A DNA stretch of 64,000 bases from Amoebophrya sp. A120. Its lineage: Eukaryota > Sar > Dinophyceae > Syndiniales > Amoebophryaceae. The DNA lies in NCBI GenBank assembly GCA_905178155.1, contig CAJINV010000008.1:186001-250000 (forward strand), in the 5' to 3' direction. Shown here one piece after another: positions 43,101 to 52,711 of the stretch. The first letter of the stretch is position 1. Each line of letters begins with the position of its first letter. The position numbers were made by a program, and so were the translations under genes. The notes under the pieces are model-generated. The model ran no database searches, was not told the DNA's origin, and was given only the letters and a program-made list of their open reading frames with translations.

Positions 43101-44033
43101 CGGCCGATGCGTGATGTTCCGCTCCCGCATAGCCAGTAGCGGCTCCATGATGGCGCGCTTCGGGGGGTTTTCCCCGTCTTCATCAGCCAGGTACTGCTCC
43201 TTTTCCTTGAAGATGTTCCTGGCGTCGTAGTTCTGCTTCATAAACCCCATGGAGTCACAAAGGGTCGAGTGCATTTTCGCGCCGCGGAAGCCTCCGAGAG
43301 TGGTGTGCTGCTTCCTTGTGTGCTTTTTGTAATACTCGGAATCGATGCGCATGTTTTGCAGCAGATCGTTCTGCACAGACGAGCGCTGCGCTTCTTTCTC
43401 GTCCCCCGCGTCGTTTGCGAACAACGCCTGCAACCTTTTCGAGACGAACACACCGGCGTTCTGCCGCCGCAACATTTTTCCCGATTGGAGATTATCGAGC
43501 GACTTGTTTTTGTTTCCCACCTGCTCGCCCGCGGAGCTGTCTCGCGGGCCTGGACTGCCGGTCGTGTCGTCCTTCTTCTTCCGCCTCCGCCCCCGCGTGG
43601 CTAGCAGCTCCTGGTCCTCTTCCACCTCCGTTGGCCGCTTGACATAGCCCACGCCCGGGAAGACCGTCTCTACTTTACTGACATTCACTTTGCTCTTCTC
43701 ATGCGCCTTCAGCTTCCCCAGCACCCGATCGCACTTGCCCGTTCGCTCGGTGGGCTCCACGTGCTCCGCCACCCCCAGCTCCGTCCACCACTCGTTGGCG
43801 CGCGCGTTGCCGCGGGTCCGCTCGCCCATGAAATCGGAAGTAACGAAGGTCAGCAAATTGTCAATCAGTTCATCTCGAATTTTCAGCCCCTTAATCTGCG
43901 TCCGCACCTTCTCGATGCAGCGAATCATGGCTAGGCACGCCGCATTAGGGGGCTCCTCCGCGTCGGACGAGTCCGGGTTGTCTAGATACTTTCGCCGCCT
44001 CTCCTCGGCTTTCTGCTTGGCATCTCCACCCAT
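37167..44033 (-). CDS. Giant leucine-rich-repeat protein, ~2,206 aa, two exons
   Basis: Exons 44033-39529 and 39282-37167 total 6,621 nt, in frame; the intron is the TIR-bounded element at 39283-39528. The start is MGGDAKQKAEERRRKYLDNP at 44033; the frame is open further upstream only because it runs into the neighbouring TIR element. Seen in order are a charged N-terminal region, a basic helical block (CEEFDKRRRRKEEMLRRIRE), Ser-rich linkers, and an LRR array near residues 1,070-1,300. Its repeats include LPLLEELDLADTCLGYL, LMKLRKLDLSHNLLHEDLFD, FESLRELSLSHVESIDIDN and NEQLEVLDVSHCNCTAKTI. Then follows a long C-terminal half with repeated 'Y.L.L......LL.AL' and 'VRFNPMNPSGRYILDLNK' style segments, ending in an aromatic-rich block (NPPRGWYIQGPPKKG) and a Pro/Gly tail. 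The size and LRRs recall ciliary or cytoskeletal scaffolds of protists, but I cannot name a family. Confidence 0.8.
39283..39528 (-). mobile_element. Introner-like element with perfect 22-bp TIRs (intron of the LRR gene)
   Basis: The 22 bp at 39507-39528 and at 39283-39304 are exact inverted copies (outermost bases GTAAAAATG / CATTTTTAC). The frame-preserving cut removes GTAAAA...TTTTAC, a GT-AC intron of 246 bp, joining ...RKFVYQ to VGIADARPTERQ with one Ile codon at the seam. The GT-AG alternative ending one step further (TTTTTACAG) breaks the frame. Inside is a perfect 10-bp-stem hairpin (39437-39464), and TTGTCATGC-type motifs occur at 39313-39322, 39398-39407 and, inverted, 39487-39496. 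The perfect TIRs suggest recent insertion. Confidence 0.78.
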
Positions 44034-44175
44034 AATACGAGACTTCGAAAGAGAACTGATGTGTGCGTGTTTGTCTAACGTATTTCGCTGATAATGAAGA
44101 TGTCTCGCTATTTGTTTAACGGAGTTCGGTGATAATGATGTCGCCGAAATTGATTTTGGTGCAAAATTGAATGTA

Positions 44176-45219
44176 TGGCCCGGACAACTCGTGATTTGAC
44201 AAAACATTTTTTTTTTTTCATATAGCTACTTTGGCGAACCTTTGCCCGCCCTCAAAGTGATTACGTATCCATTATCTAGCTCAAGGGAGCTACTAAACTA
44301 GATAGATAATGTAGCTAGGTAATGAAGTAGAAGTAGGGTCTCCGGCTCCGGCTGTTGCCGCTGCACTGCCGAAAACCAGGCGAAGCTGAAGCGGGCGCCC
44401 TTCCACTTGAAGGCGCTCGCGATCACTAATAGCGCCGCGTGCATGGCCCGCCCGAAGGCGGAGGAGATAACCATCGAGCCCGGATGCGGAAACCTGTATG
44501 ACGCGATCCCGGATGGCGCATGTCTTGCGTGTTTTTCCTTCCAGGGGGATGGTTCACCCCCCGGGGGGGGGGATGGTTCATCCCCCCTATGATGATCCCC
44601 CCTGACGATCCCCCCTGCCGATCCCCCAAAATCCGCCCCGATTTGGGGGGGGATAAAGATCCCCTCTTTCGATCCCCCCCCTTTTGCAGCTAGCCTGCGC
44701 GCTATGCTGAATTTTTCTTGCCGCATTTCTGAGGGGATCATCAGGGGGGATCATAATCCCCCTGAATGATCCCCCTGATTGATCCCCCCCTTCGCCCGAA
44801 AATCCATATACCCCTTCACCCCCCCTGTAAGGGATATCCCTATCGGGCCCCCAACCAGCCCACATCGGGAGGGCAAGTCGTCGTGAACTTGTAATGCAAA
44901 TCTATTCTTCACATTGAACTTGTCACGCCAACTTGCTTACTTGTAACGAAGGTGCGTTCTTCCGACCACTCAAAATCTGGCAAGGCGATGCTTAGGGGAA
45001 CGGATGCGCGATGGCGCCGCTCGTTCCTGACGATCGTGATGACTCTCGGCCGTGGCAACTTCTTCAAGTTCATCAGATAGCTAGCCTACCTACCTACATC
45101 AGGAGCTACCCCAAGGGGGACCAAAAGTAACTATCTGACTCAGGCGTAGCAGAAGGATCGCCGAAGTAGCTATATTATAAAAAAAAAATGTTTTTGCAAA
45201 TCACGAGTTGTCCGGGCCA
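44176..45219. mobile_element. Non-autonomous TIR DNA element, 1,044 bp
   Basis: The left end (44176 onward, TGGCCCGGACAACTCGTGAT...) and the right end (to 45219, ...ATCACGAGTTGTCCGGGCCA) are inverted copies for about 55 bp with only small differences in the poly-T/A stretch. Weaker similarity continues past TAGCTACTTTGGCGA / TCGCCGAAGTAGCTA. GAATGTA abuts the left end (44169-44175) and recurs 2 nt past the right end (45222-45228), a probable 7-bp target-site duplication. The interior has no transposase-like ORF; it has a C-rich GATCCCCC hairpin region and two TTTGTCATGC-like strings (44888-44897, 44919-44928). It lies between two minus-strand genes, 70 bp from the stop of the 210-aa gene. Confidence 0.8.
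44540..44860. repeat. C-run / GATCCCCC palindromic repeat cluster
   Basis: About ten copies of GATCCCCC(C) or its complement GGGGGATC are clustered, in both orientations, with runs of up to nine G or C. Adjacent opposite copies could fold into GC hairpins, and the G-rich strand could form quadruplexes. It is the interior of the 44176-45219 TIR element. Confidence 0.8.
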
Positions 45220-45288
45220 GAGAATGTAGCATCAGATGCTAATATCGATGCATAGATACGAAAAAAGAACATGGACAAGAAGTGAAGC

Positions 45289-45921
45289 CTAAATCAAAAA
45301 CAGAAAGAAGCTGCCGTACAAGAGCTTCGACTTTGCGCCGGTCCAGTTTCGCTTTGCGTTGGAGTTTGAGCTGCTACTTCGCCCGCCGCCGGCGAGGAAC
45401 TCCTCTCGCTTCTTCGCGAGCGTCGGGTTATTCAGTAAGTACGGATTGTCTGCGATCGCGGCGTAGTCCTTCGTGCCCCGGATCAGCAAGCACTGCGCGC
45501 TGTGGGCGTTCGTAATCTCGCCAGAGGCACGCATGATTGTTTGCCGGTTTTGTTTCTCCCGCGAAATCGGCTCCAGCACGTTTACCCCCTCGTCGGCGCG
45601 GCCCCGGGCCTGCGTGTCCACCTTGGTCCTTACCTGGATTTGGGACAAGTATTCCCGCTGGACCCGCGCCTTGCGCTCTTGGAAGCCCTTCGGATCCACT
45701 TGGAACTCGACGTTGCCCCACATTGCGTCAAACAAAATTGCCAAGTGGTCGCTCCCTTCCTGCTCGAGGTCCTGTTGCTCGAGCGCGGAAAGGTTCCTGT
45801 GCTCGGCCATCTTGTCCACGCCGCTCGGGGCCAAACCCGTAGTCAGCATGTCCAACATCCGCACCTTGCCGGTGCCATCCGGCTGGTCCCCCCCTGCCTT
45901 TGCAGCGGGCGTTGAAGACAT
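45289..45921 (-). CDS. Unknown protein, 210 aa, single exon
   Basis: The ATG at 45921 gives MSSTPAAKAGGDQPDGTGKV and TGA/TAA follows at 45289. The central part is helical and charged: HRNLSALEQQDLEQEGSDHL, then FQERKARVQREYLSQIQVRT and NVLEPISREKQNRQTIMRAS. The C-terminal ~60 residues contain a more globular stretch (HSAQCLLIRGTKDYAAIADN) and end in a hydrophobic YGSFFLFLI tail, which could be a membrane anchor or an artefact of the last codons reading into the 3' flank. I recognise no family. The TIR element ends 70 bp past its stop codon, so the transcript's 3' end may include element sequence. Confidence 0.58.
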   Translation of the reverse strand: MSSTPAAKAGGDQPDGTGKVRMLDMLTTGLAPSGVDKMAEHRNLSALEQQDLEQEGSDHLAILFDAMWGNVEFQVDPKGFQERKARVQREYLSQIQVRTKVDTQARGRADEGVNVLEPISREKQNRQTIMRASGEITNAHSAQCLLIRGTKDYAAIADNPYLLNNPTLAKKREEFLAGGGRSSSSNSNAKRNWTGAKSKLLYGSFFLFLI

Positions 45922-47301
45922 CGTCCGGGGCCAAATAGGAAGGTGATACGGAGAAGTCCGCCCGGTCCTCTACGCAGAAAGAACCCCGTACATCAACTTA
46001 GTTGATCTGCAAGTGCTTGCGCCGCACGAACGTGGTTTCTCTTTCTACTGATCATATAGGTATTGCCTACCCGTGCGCCCGGATAGTTCAGGTTGAAACA
46101 GCTCCCGATACATCTCCATCGCAATCCGGGACGAGGCAGAAAAGAACTTCTACAGAAGTTGGTTCATGTTCATCTTGACTTCCGGCTCAAAGTAAAAAGC
46201 CCACGACCTCTAATTTTTTTCATACAACCAAGTCCGTGTCTGCAACCCAAACCAAGAACTGGCTGGTGCGTGCTCTCTGAATTTGAGTTTATTAAACTTG
46301 TAGTTGAGCAGTCTTACCAACATACGCGCTTGTGTATGTTAGTTTTTTCTCCACGTCGGCGAAACCCTAACAGGTGAGGCCACGATCAGGTTTGTGCACA
46401 CTAATAAAGCATCGCGGTCCAACAACTCTGTCTCCAACAAAAACCAAAAAAAAAATCTTTCTGGTGGTTGACGGTAATCTCTAACTCTAAGAACTCTATA
46501 ATCAACAAAATAGACGGAAACGAATATATGGATGTCTAAAAGAGACACCGACACACAATGAATTGCAATTGATTCAACAACTACAGAAAAATAAGTAACG
46601 ACACGAATCATTTTGGCGTCATCAAAGACGAAGACCACGACCACGACCAGATCCGGATATCACGAATCCCAACACGAGTTTATTAGATGCGCTTACCCTG
46701 GTCGACGTGTCACGAAGAAGATTACGATTAGGTTTAGGTGGACAAATCGAAATCAAAATCACATTACACTGTGACAGAACCGATAAATTGAATTTCGTGT
46801 CGTAAGTGAGGGCATGCTATTGATTGGGTATGCAGTAGATAGATCATTCACATTTTCGCCTAGACACGATAACGTAAATCGCAGAAAAAGCAAAAGCAAA
46901 GTCGGTTTGTTTACGACGCCTCGACGACCCATGGCGATGCCCTCTACGCCAGCACCAGCAGTTAATCAAATTACGAAAATCTTCAACAGAAGGAATGTCT
47001 TTACGCAGGGAATTTCCTGCGCAGGCACGATTAATTATAATTATGCGGGCAGGAAATAGAAAATGAATATCGAGATCGACACCTGCTGCCGGGGCTGCAT
47101 GCTGCAACAACGACATCAACGCCCAACTTTTGGGAACACACACCAGAAGATTGGCGAGATTACTCATGTTAATGGTGCTGCATGCTGATGCTCCTGGTGA
47201 TTCTTGACAGCCATAGAGTGTTTATTCCGTATACTGTCTGTTGCAATTCCAGAATTCAGCTCGGCTCCACGCGCCTTGTTCACCCAGACATTTCACCTGC
47301 T
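45922..47301. other. Intergenic, 1.4 kb, no supported gene
   Basis: Two minus-strand ORFs (46339-46644 and 46844-47167, ~100 codons each) have ATG starts but biased, unrecognisable sequence and no splice context. The AT-rich parts have many stops. No repeats or RNA genes were seen. The region is the 3' flank of the bystin gene. Confidence 0.4.
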
Positions 47302-49532
47302 TCAGCCCTCCGTTTCCATGGCACTTGCGCCGCAGTCTTTCTCGCGAAGGCTCATGGCAATCGCTAAAAGTTCGCGCTTGACTTCTTGTCCGATGCCTTT
47401 CTCGTGGCAGTGGACCTTCAGGAGCTGCTTGAGCTTGAGCCTTTGCTCCCCGTTCAGCTCCCCCTTGTACCGCTGCACAAAGATCAGCAAACATCGGTGC
47501 CAGACAAGAGGCAGCTCGCGCTCGTCTGCTAAGAACGAGTAAAAATGATCCACCAGCTTGTCGATCACAGAGTACGGAAGCGAATACCTTGATTTTATTT
47601 TTGCAAGAAAAGTGGAATGCTTCTCTACTTGTCGCAGATGGAGATCATGTATCATGATGCCCGTGGTTGCCCTCCTCGCACAGATATAAATCTCCGTCGC
47701 GACCTTCTACTGTTCTGTGAAACAACTGCAAGTCAGCGAAGAGACTCTCGAGCAAGAACGAATAGTGCAAATGCAAATCTGTCATGCAAATCAACCAGAA
47801 AAACTAAAGACGACATGCGCATCAACAAGAAAAACTAAAGACGACATCCGCTTGATGTTGCCCGTAGGTAAAAATTGCTGCAGCAAAAAAGTACTTTTTG
47901 TTGATGAGCACGGCCATGAACATCGCGGTGGTCCCGTACCACGGCGAGAATTCGGCTAGTCGCACCAAGGATGCGCTCGCGTGCAGAACTGGGACAGAAA
48001 TTTTTCCCAGCACGGAGCAGACGATGTGGGCCTCGCGGAGTGTGCACGACTCGAGCGCCAACGGGAGCAGAATGCCTTTCATGAACGCGGCAGGCTTGAA
48101 CATGGCCTTCTTCAAACACTCGTAGTAGTGGAAGTTGAGCTTTTTGTTCTCCACCATATCGCTGCGGACCGCGGGCAGTAGAACCAGATTGAAAAATCGT
48201 TGTGCCATTTTCGCGTTCAACTGACTCGCAAAAATTTTCACGGCTTCCCGCATCGCATTTGGACTCCAATCCAGCGGGTTAGTCAAACACAAGACTTCTT
48301 CCCAGTTCGTCAAACTTGGAATCACCAAAAACGGCTTGGGCATCTTCCCGCTCTTGTAGGTCTTCAACCACTTTCCAATCTCGGTGTAGACCTGGATTAC
48401 CTTGGGACTCAGCTCGTTCTTATGCTTCGCCGAGTTCTGCGTGCTTTCCGTGGCCTCGTTTGGCAGTCGCGTCAGTTCCTCTGTTCGCTCCTTGAGCTGC
48501 TGCATCACGATGTCTGCCAGGGACGTGGAGCCATTACCGGATTCATCCTGCTGGGCTGTTTTGTTCGCAGCTGCGTGCTCTCCTGCACGGGACGATGTGG
48601 ACGAACTCGCGCCTCCTGCAGACGGCGGAAGGAACATCTGCAGTGCCGCCTCCTCTTCGGCCGTAAGCTGTCCTACGCCCAAGCTGTCAAGCTTGAGAAA
48701 CCCGTCCTCATCCTGGAGCTCGAGGTCTTCTACCTCATCCTCCTCATTGGCGTTACTACCAGTGAAAGCTGCGTCTTCTCGCGCACCATGCAGGTCCAGA
48801 TTTGCGCCTTCATCCTCGTCCTCTTTTCGCTGGGCTGCAATGGAGTCCAGTACTTTTCTCGTCATCTTGGAATCCAACATATCTTCCCCTCCTTCAGTCG
48901 CGTTACTGTTATCTGCCGCTGTTGGTGTGATGATGAATGTGCCATTTCTATTGTCGATCAAATTCTACAAGGCGTTCACTGCCAACATGTGTCCAACAAT
49001 AATTTATCAAAGCATCAACATGAGACAATCTGCTTCTGCTGTCTGACTTCCTTCTCCCATAAAAATAAAATTTTGAATTTTTGCGGATTTCGTAGTCGCA
49101 TAAAAATAAAATTTTAAAATTTCGCGGATTCGATTCTCCGACAAAACATCAACCTTGGCGATAAAAATGAAATTTTAAAACTTCGCGGATTCGGTTCTCC
49201 GATAAAACTCAAACTTTGGCTTTCTGTGGCGATAAAAATGAAATTTTAAAATTTCGCTGTCTTGCTGCAAGACAAAAGCGCTGCGCGCCCTTCGATGTTC
49301 GTCTACTCCATACCTCTCCGGCAGTCGCGGAGCGACCGCCCGTGCTAGATAAGACTACAACACAATCACCATTTATCAACCGGAGACAGAAGTTGTAAGT
49401 ACCTTTTGTCCGATTCGGCTTTTTGCGCGGAACGGTCCTCAAGTTTCGCGTGGCGTCGTCGTTTTCCAACTGCACTGATAAAGGGTCATGTCGTGCGGCA
49501 GCTCCTGTTTTCGATCGCCCGACTTTCGGCAT
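47302..49532 (-). CDS. BYSL: Bystin / ENP1, 479 aa, three exons
   Basis: Bystin (yeast Enp1) is a nucleolar/cytoplasmic factor needed for 40S pre-ribosome maturation and export. Exons 49532-49403, 48918-47895 and 47587-47302 total 1,440 nt; both introns are GT-AG (AAAG|GTACTT...CAACAG|CG and AAA|GTACTT...ATCAAG|G). The N-terminus MPKVGRSKTGAAARHDPLSV matches the conserved bystin start. The core contains SLADIVMQQLKE, LPKVIQVYTEIG-type helices (here ELSPKVIQVYTEIGKWLKTY), KPFLVIPSLTNWEEVLCLTN, KMAQRFFNLVLLPAVRSDM, KLNFHYYECLKKAMFKPAAF, ESCTLREAHIVCSVLGKISV and, after intron 2, INKKYSLPYSVIDKLV, then ELPLVWHRCLLIFVQRYKGE. The length is near that of the family (~440-480). The acidic linker before the core is also typical. 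Identification is secure. Confidence 0.96.
47778..47851. repeat. Short tandem duplication in bystin intron 2
   Basis: A ~31-33-bp unit ending AGAAAAACTAAAGACGACAT occurs twice in tandem (about 47,789-47,819 and 47,820-47,851). It is preceded by a TCTGTCATGC motif (47778-47787). It lies inside intron 2 of the bystin gene (47588-47894). Confidence 0.75.
49059..49259. repeat. Degenerate direct repeats in bystin intron 1
   Basis: Four copies start at about 49,059, 49,100, 49,161 and 49,232, each beginning ATAAAAATRAAATTTTRAAW and continuing TTCGCGGATTCG. Spacing is 41, 61 and 71 bp. The AAATTTTAAAATTT core is itself palindromic. All lie inside intron 1 (48919-49402). Confidence 0.8.
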
Positions 49533-50037
49533 TTTTCGTGTACCAGGATGGAATGGTGTGTACGGAGCAGAAAAAATAAGAGTAGAGGTTGAGATGCTGA
49601 ATCCTATCAAATTTGTACTTAACTATTTGCCGTCTCAAAGAAGAAAAACGCGAATGACACTAGAAAATGCCTTTTTTTGGAAGATATCAGAAGAGGAGAA
49701 AGTCTTTTCTCGAAAAGGCGCTGCAACACTTCAAATCTACCACACCTTCTCTTCACCTGAATGTTTGTGAACAAGTAGCCTTCATCTTTGTGAATAGCGG
49801 AGGAGCAATAAACTTGGACCTAGAAAATGGATCTGGACCACTTATGATCTGGATCTTCTTTGCGTTCTTGTAGGGATCCAGTTGATCACGTGATTTTATT
49901 TCACATACACGACAAAACTGATAAATGATCCTATTTTACTTCGAACCAAACAATTCTTTCCATTTCCTCGCTTCACACGAAATCTCTACCATGACTAGAT
50001 ATAAGTCAGAAAACCCATTATTTAATAGTATCCCGCA
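49533..50037. other. Intergenic, 0.5 kb, upstream of bystin
   Basis: AT-rich spacer between the bystin start codon and the first tandem array. No ORF or RNA gene is supported. Confidence 0.5.
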
Positions 50038-50232
50038 ATAGAAACAAAGAATAGAAACGAAAAACAAAAACAAAGAACGGAAACGAAAAACAAAAACAAA
50101 GAATGAAAACGAAAAACGAAAACAAAGAATGGAAACGAAAAACGAAAACAAAGAATAGAAACGAAAAACGAAAACAAAGAATGAAAACAAAAAAGGAAAA
50201 CAAAGAATAGAAACGAAAAACAACAACAACGA
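50038..50232. repeat. 26-bp tandem array, ~7.5 copies
   Basis: Unit consensus ACGAAAAACGAAAACAAAGA + ATRGAA. The AAAGAA landmark recurs at 50046, 50072, 50098, 50124, 50150, 50176 and 50202, exactly 26 bp apart. The plus strand is nearly pyrimidine-poor (A/G/C only, very A-rich). It abuts the next array with a ~30-bp spacer. Confidence 0.93.
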
Positions 50233-50261
50233 CATGCAGACAAAGTGCCCAAGCTTCTAAG

Positions 50262-50732
50262 CGGCGAAGCCTCGAAACGCCGGAGGAAGCAGCGAAGCCT
50301 CGAAGCAGCGAAGCTTCGAAGCAGCGCAGCCGCGAAGCAGCGCAGCCGCGAAGCAGCGCAGCCGCGAAGCAGCGCAGCCCCGAAGCCTCGAAGCAGCGAA
50401 GCCTCGAAGCAGCGACGCCTCGAAGCAGCGACGCCTCGAAGCAGCGAAGCAAGCCACGAAGCCTCGAGGCAGCGAAGCCTCGAAGCAAGCCGCGAAGCCT
50501 CGAAGCAGCGAAGCCTCGAAGCAGCGAAGCTTCGAAGCAGCGAAGCCTCGAAGCAGCGAAACCTCGAAGCCTCGAAGCAGCGAAGCCTCGAAGCAGCGAA
50601 GCCTCAAAGCAGCGAAGCCTCGAAGCAGCGAAGCCTCAAAGCAGCGAAGCCTCGAAGCAGCGAAGCCTCGAAACAGCGAAGCCTCGAAGCAGCGAAACCT
50701 CGAAGCAGCGAAGCCTCGAAGCAGCGAAGCCT
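50262..50732. repeat. 8/16-bp tandem array (CGAAGCNN units)
   Basis: The basic unit is 8 bp, CGAAGCAG alternating with CGAAGCCT, giving a 16-bp higher-order period. Variants CGCAGCCG and CGAAGCTT are scattered, plus a few length changes (for example CGAAGCAAGCCG). About 55-60 eight-bp units are present. Because 16 bp is not a multiple of three the array reads through all frames without stops, producing false ORFs such as repeats of SLEASKQR. Confidence 0.93.
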
Positions 50733-51980
50733 CAGGTTTGTCGCTGCGCCGGACCGGAGCGACAAGTCCAGGAGTCCCCGGACCCGTCATTTTGTCGTTG
50801 CGCCGGACCGGAGCGACACAACCAGGGGTCCCCGGACCCGTCATTTTGTCGTTGCGCCGGACCGGAGCGACACAACCAGGGGTCCCCGGACCCGTCATTT
50901 TGTCGTTGCGCCGGACCGGAGCGACACAACCAGGGGTCCCCGGACCCGTCATTTTGTCGTTGCGCCGGACCGGAGCGACACAACCAGGGGTCCCCGGACC
51001 CGTCATTTTGTCGTTGCGCCGGACCGGAGCGACACAACCAGGGGTCCCCGGACCCGTCATTTTGTCGTTGCGCCGGACCGGAACGACAAATCCAGGGGTC
51101 CCCGGACCCGCCATTTTGTCGTTGCGCCGGACCGGAGCGACAAAACCAGGGGTCCTCGGACCCGCCATTTTGTCGTTGCGCCGGACCGGAGCGACAAAAC
51201 CAGGGGTCCCCGGACCCGTCATTTTGTCGTTGCGCCGGACCGGAGCGACAAATCCAGGGGTCCCCGGACCCGTCATTTTGTCGTTGCGCCGGACCGGAGC
51301 GACAAATCCAGGGGTCCCCGGACCCGTCATTTTGTCGTTGCGCCGGACCGGAGCGACAAATCCAGGGGTCCCCGGACCCGTCATTTTGTCGTTGCGCCGG
51401 ACCGGAGCGACAAATCCAGGGGTCCCCGGACCCGTCATTTTGTCGTTGCGCCGGACCGGAGCAACAAATCCAGAGGTCCCCGGACCCGCCATTTTGTCGT
51501 TGCGCCGGACCGGAGCGACAAATCCAGGGGTCCCCGGACCCGTCATTTTGTCGTTGCGCCGGGGCGGAGCGACAAAATCAGGAGTCCCCGGACCCGTCAT
51601 TTTGTCGTTGCGCCGGACCGGGGCGACAAAATCAGGAGTCCCCAGACCCGTCATTTTGTCGTTGCGCCGGACCGGAGCGACAAAATCAGGAGCCCCCGGA
51701 CCCGCCAATTTGTCGCTGCGCCGGACCGGAGCGACAAAATCGAGGGTCCCCGGACCCGCCAATTTGTCGCTGCGCCGGACCGGAACGACAAATCCCGGGG
51801 TCCCCGGACCCGCGAATTTGTCGCTGCGCCGGACCGGAGCGACAAATCCCGGGGTCCCCGGACCCGCGAATTTGTCGCTGCGCCGGACCGGAACGACCAA
51901 TTCGGGGGTCCCCGGACCCGCGAATTTGTCGCTGCGCCGGACCGAAGCGACAAATTCAGGGGTCCCCAGACCCGCGAAGT
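50733..51980. repeat. 54-bp tandem array, ~23 copies in perfect register
   Basis: The unit includes GACCCGTCATTTTGTCGTTG, then CGCCGGACCGGAGCGACAAA and TCCAGGGGTCCCCG. The same landmark base falls at 50786, 50840, 51488 and 51974, that is 22 periods of exactly 54 bp with no indel. Within the unit, TTTGTCG...CGACAAA and GGGGTCCCCGGACCC are inverted, so each unit can form hairpins. There is divergence at both ends (first copy, and CGCCAATTTG / CGCGAATTTG variants after 51,700). The array is open on both strands in several frames because 54 is divisible by three; I do not call a protein. Confidence 0.95.
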
Positions 51981-52170
51981 CCGGTGCCGGACCATGGCCG
52001 CCGAGCCGGTGCCGGACCATCGCCGCCAAGCCGGTGCCGGACCATGGCCGCCAAGCCGGTGCCGGACCATGGCCGGGCCCGCCGCCCGGCGCCAGAACGC
52101 GGCCCCGCCGGTGCCAGCACGCAAGATGGCGGCAAAGGCCAACCTGCCAGCCGCGCCGGTGCCGGATCGT
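51981..52170. repeat. 25-bp GC-rich tandem array, 4 copies plus decayed copies
   Basis: CCGGTGCCGGACCATGGCCG-type units start at 51981, 52006, 52031 and 52056, 25 bp apart. A diverged copy lies near 52,153 (CCGGTGCCGGATCGTGGCC). It follows the 54-bp array directly. Confidence 0.85.
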
Positions 52171-52711
52171 GGCCAAGCCAGTCTGGCGCTTTCAAAATCG
52201 CAGGCGGATGGGCCTGCCTGTGCTGAAGCGCCGGAACCGATTTTCCACAGATGGACGCTGAGTCTGTGCTACTATTCATCTAGCGGAATACTATTAAGTC
52301 TGCAGGTTACTGGACACGGGAAGCGGGATAAGGCTAGTACTGAACGAAGATAGGACTCTTTGGGATCTTCTTTGCAGCTTTAGTTTCAACTCTGCCGTTG
52401 CCTCTTGCACACTTCTTCATGTGAACCATTTTCTGTCTCTTCCAATCATGAAACTCCAGAATCATGTGCATAGATAGTACGTGGCTCTGTTCGTGGTAAG
52501 TAACCGACGTGATGCTGTGACTGTGGTTCTGTACTCAAGAACATTGTCATTGACTACTGTACTTGCGTGGCCGCGCCTCGACTCGTCCGTATTTGGCAAT
52601 AATTGCCTCTCTGAGACTCCAGGCGCAATACATTCCGTCTTCATCTTCTGTTTACCTGTATAGGCGGAGTGCTGTCCCGTTGTCTTTCACGTTTTGCAGC
52701 CCCATGCCTCG
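52171..52711. other. Intergenic, 0.5 kb, no supported gene
   Basis: Spacer between the satellite mosaic and the stop of the next minus-strand gene. Nothing recognisable. Confidence 0.45.

Noticed and set aside
44034-44207. N-terminal extension of the LRR protein
   Set aside because: The frame runs into the TIR element end at 44176; the ATG at 44033 with a normal-looking N-terminus is preferred.
50733-51980. CRISPR-like regular repeat
   Set aside because: Units are contiguous with no unique spacers, and the genome is eukaryotic.
50245-52353. Very long ORFs on both strands (702 and 507 aa plus, 639 aa minus)
   Set aside because: They are products of tandem arrays whose periods create no stops; peptides are pure repeat translations and open simultaneously on both strands.
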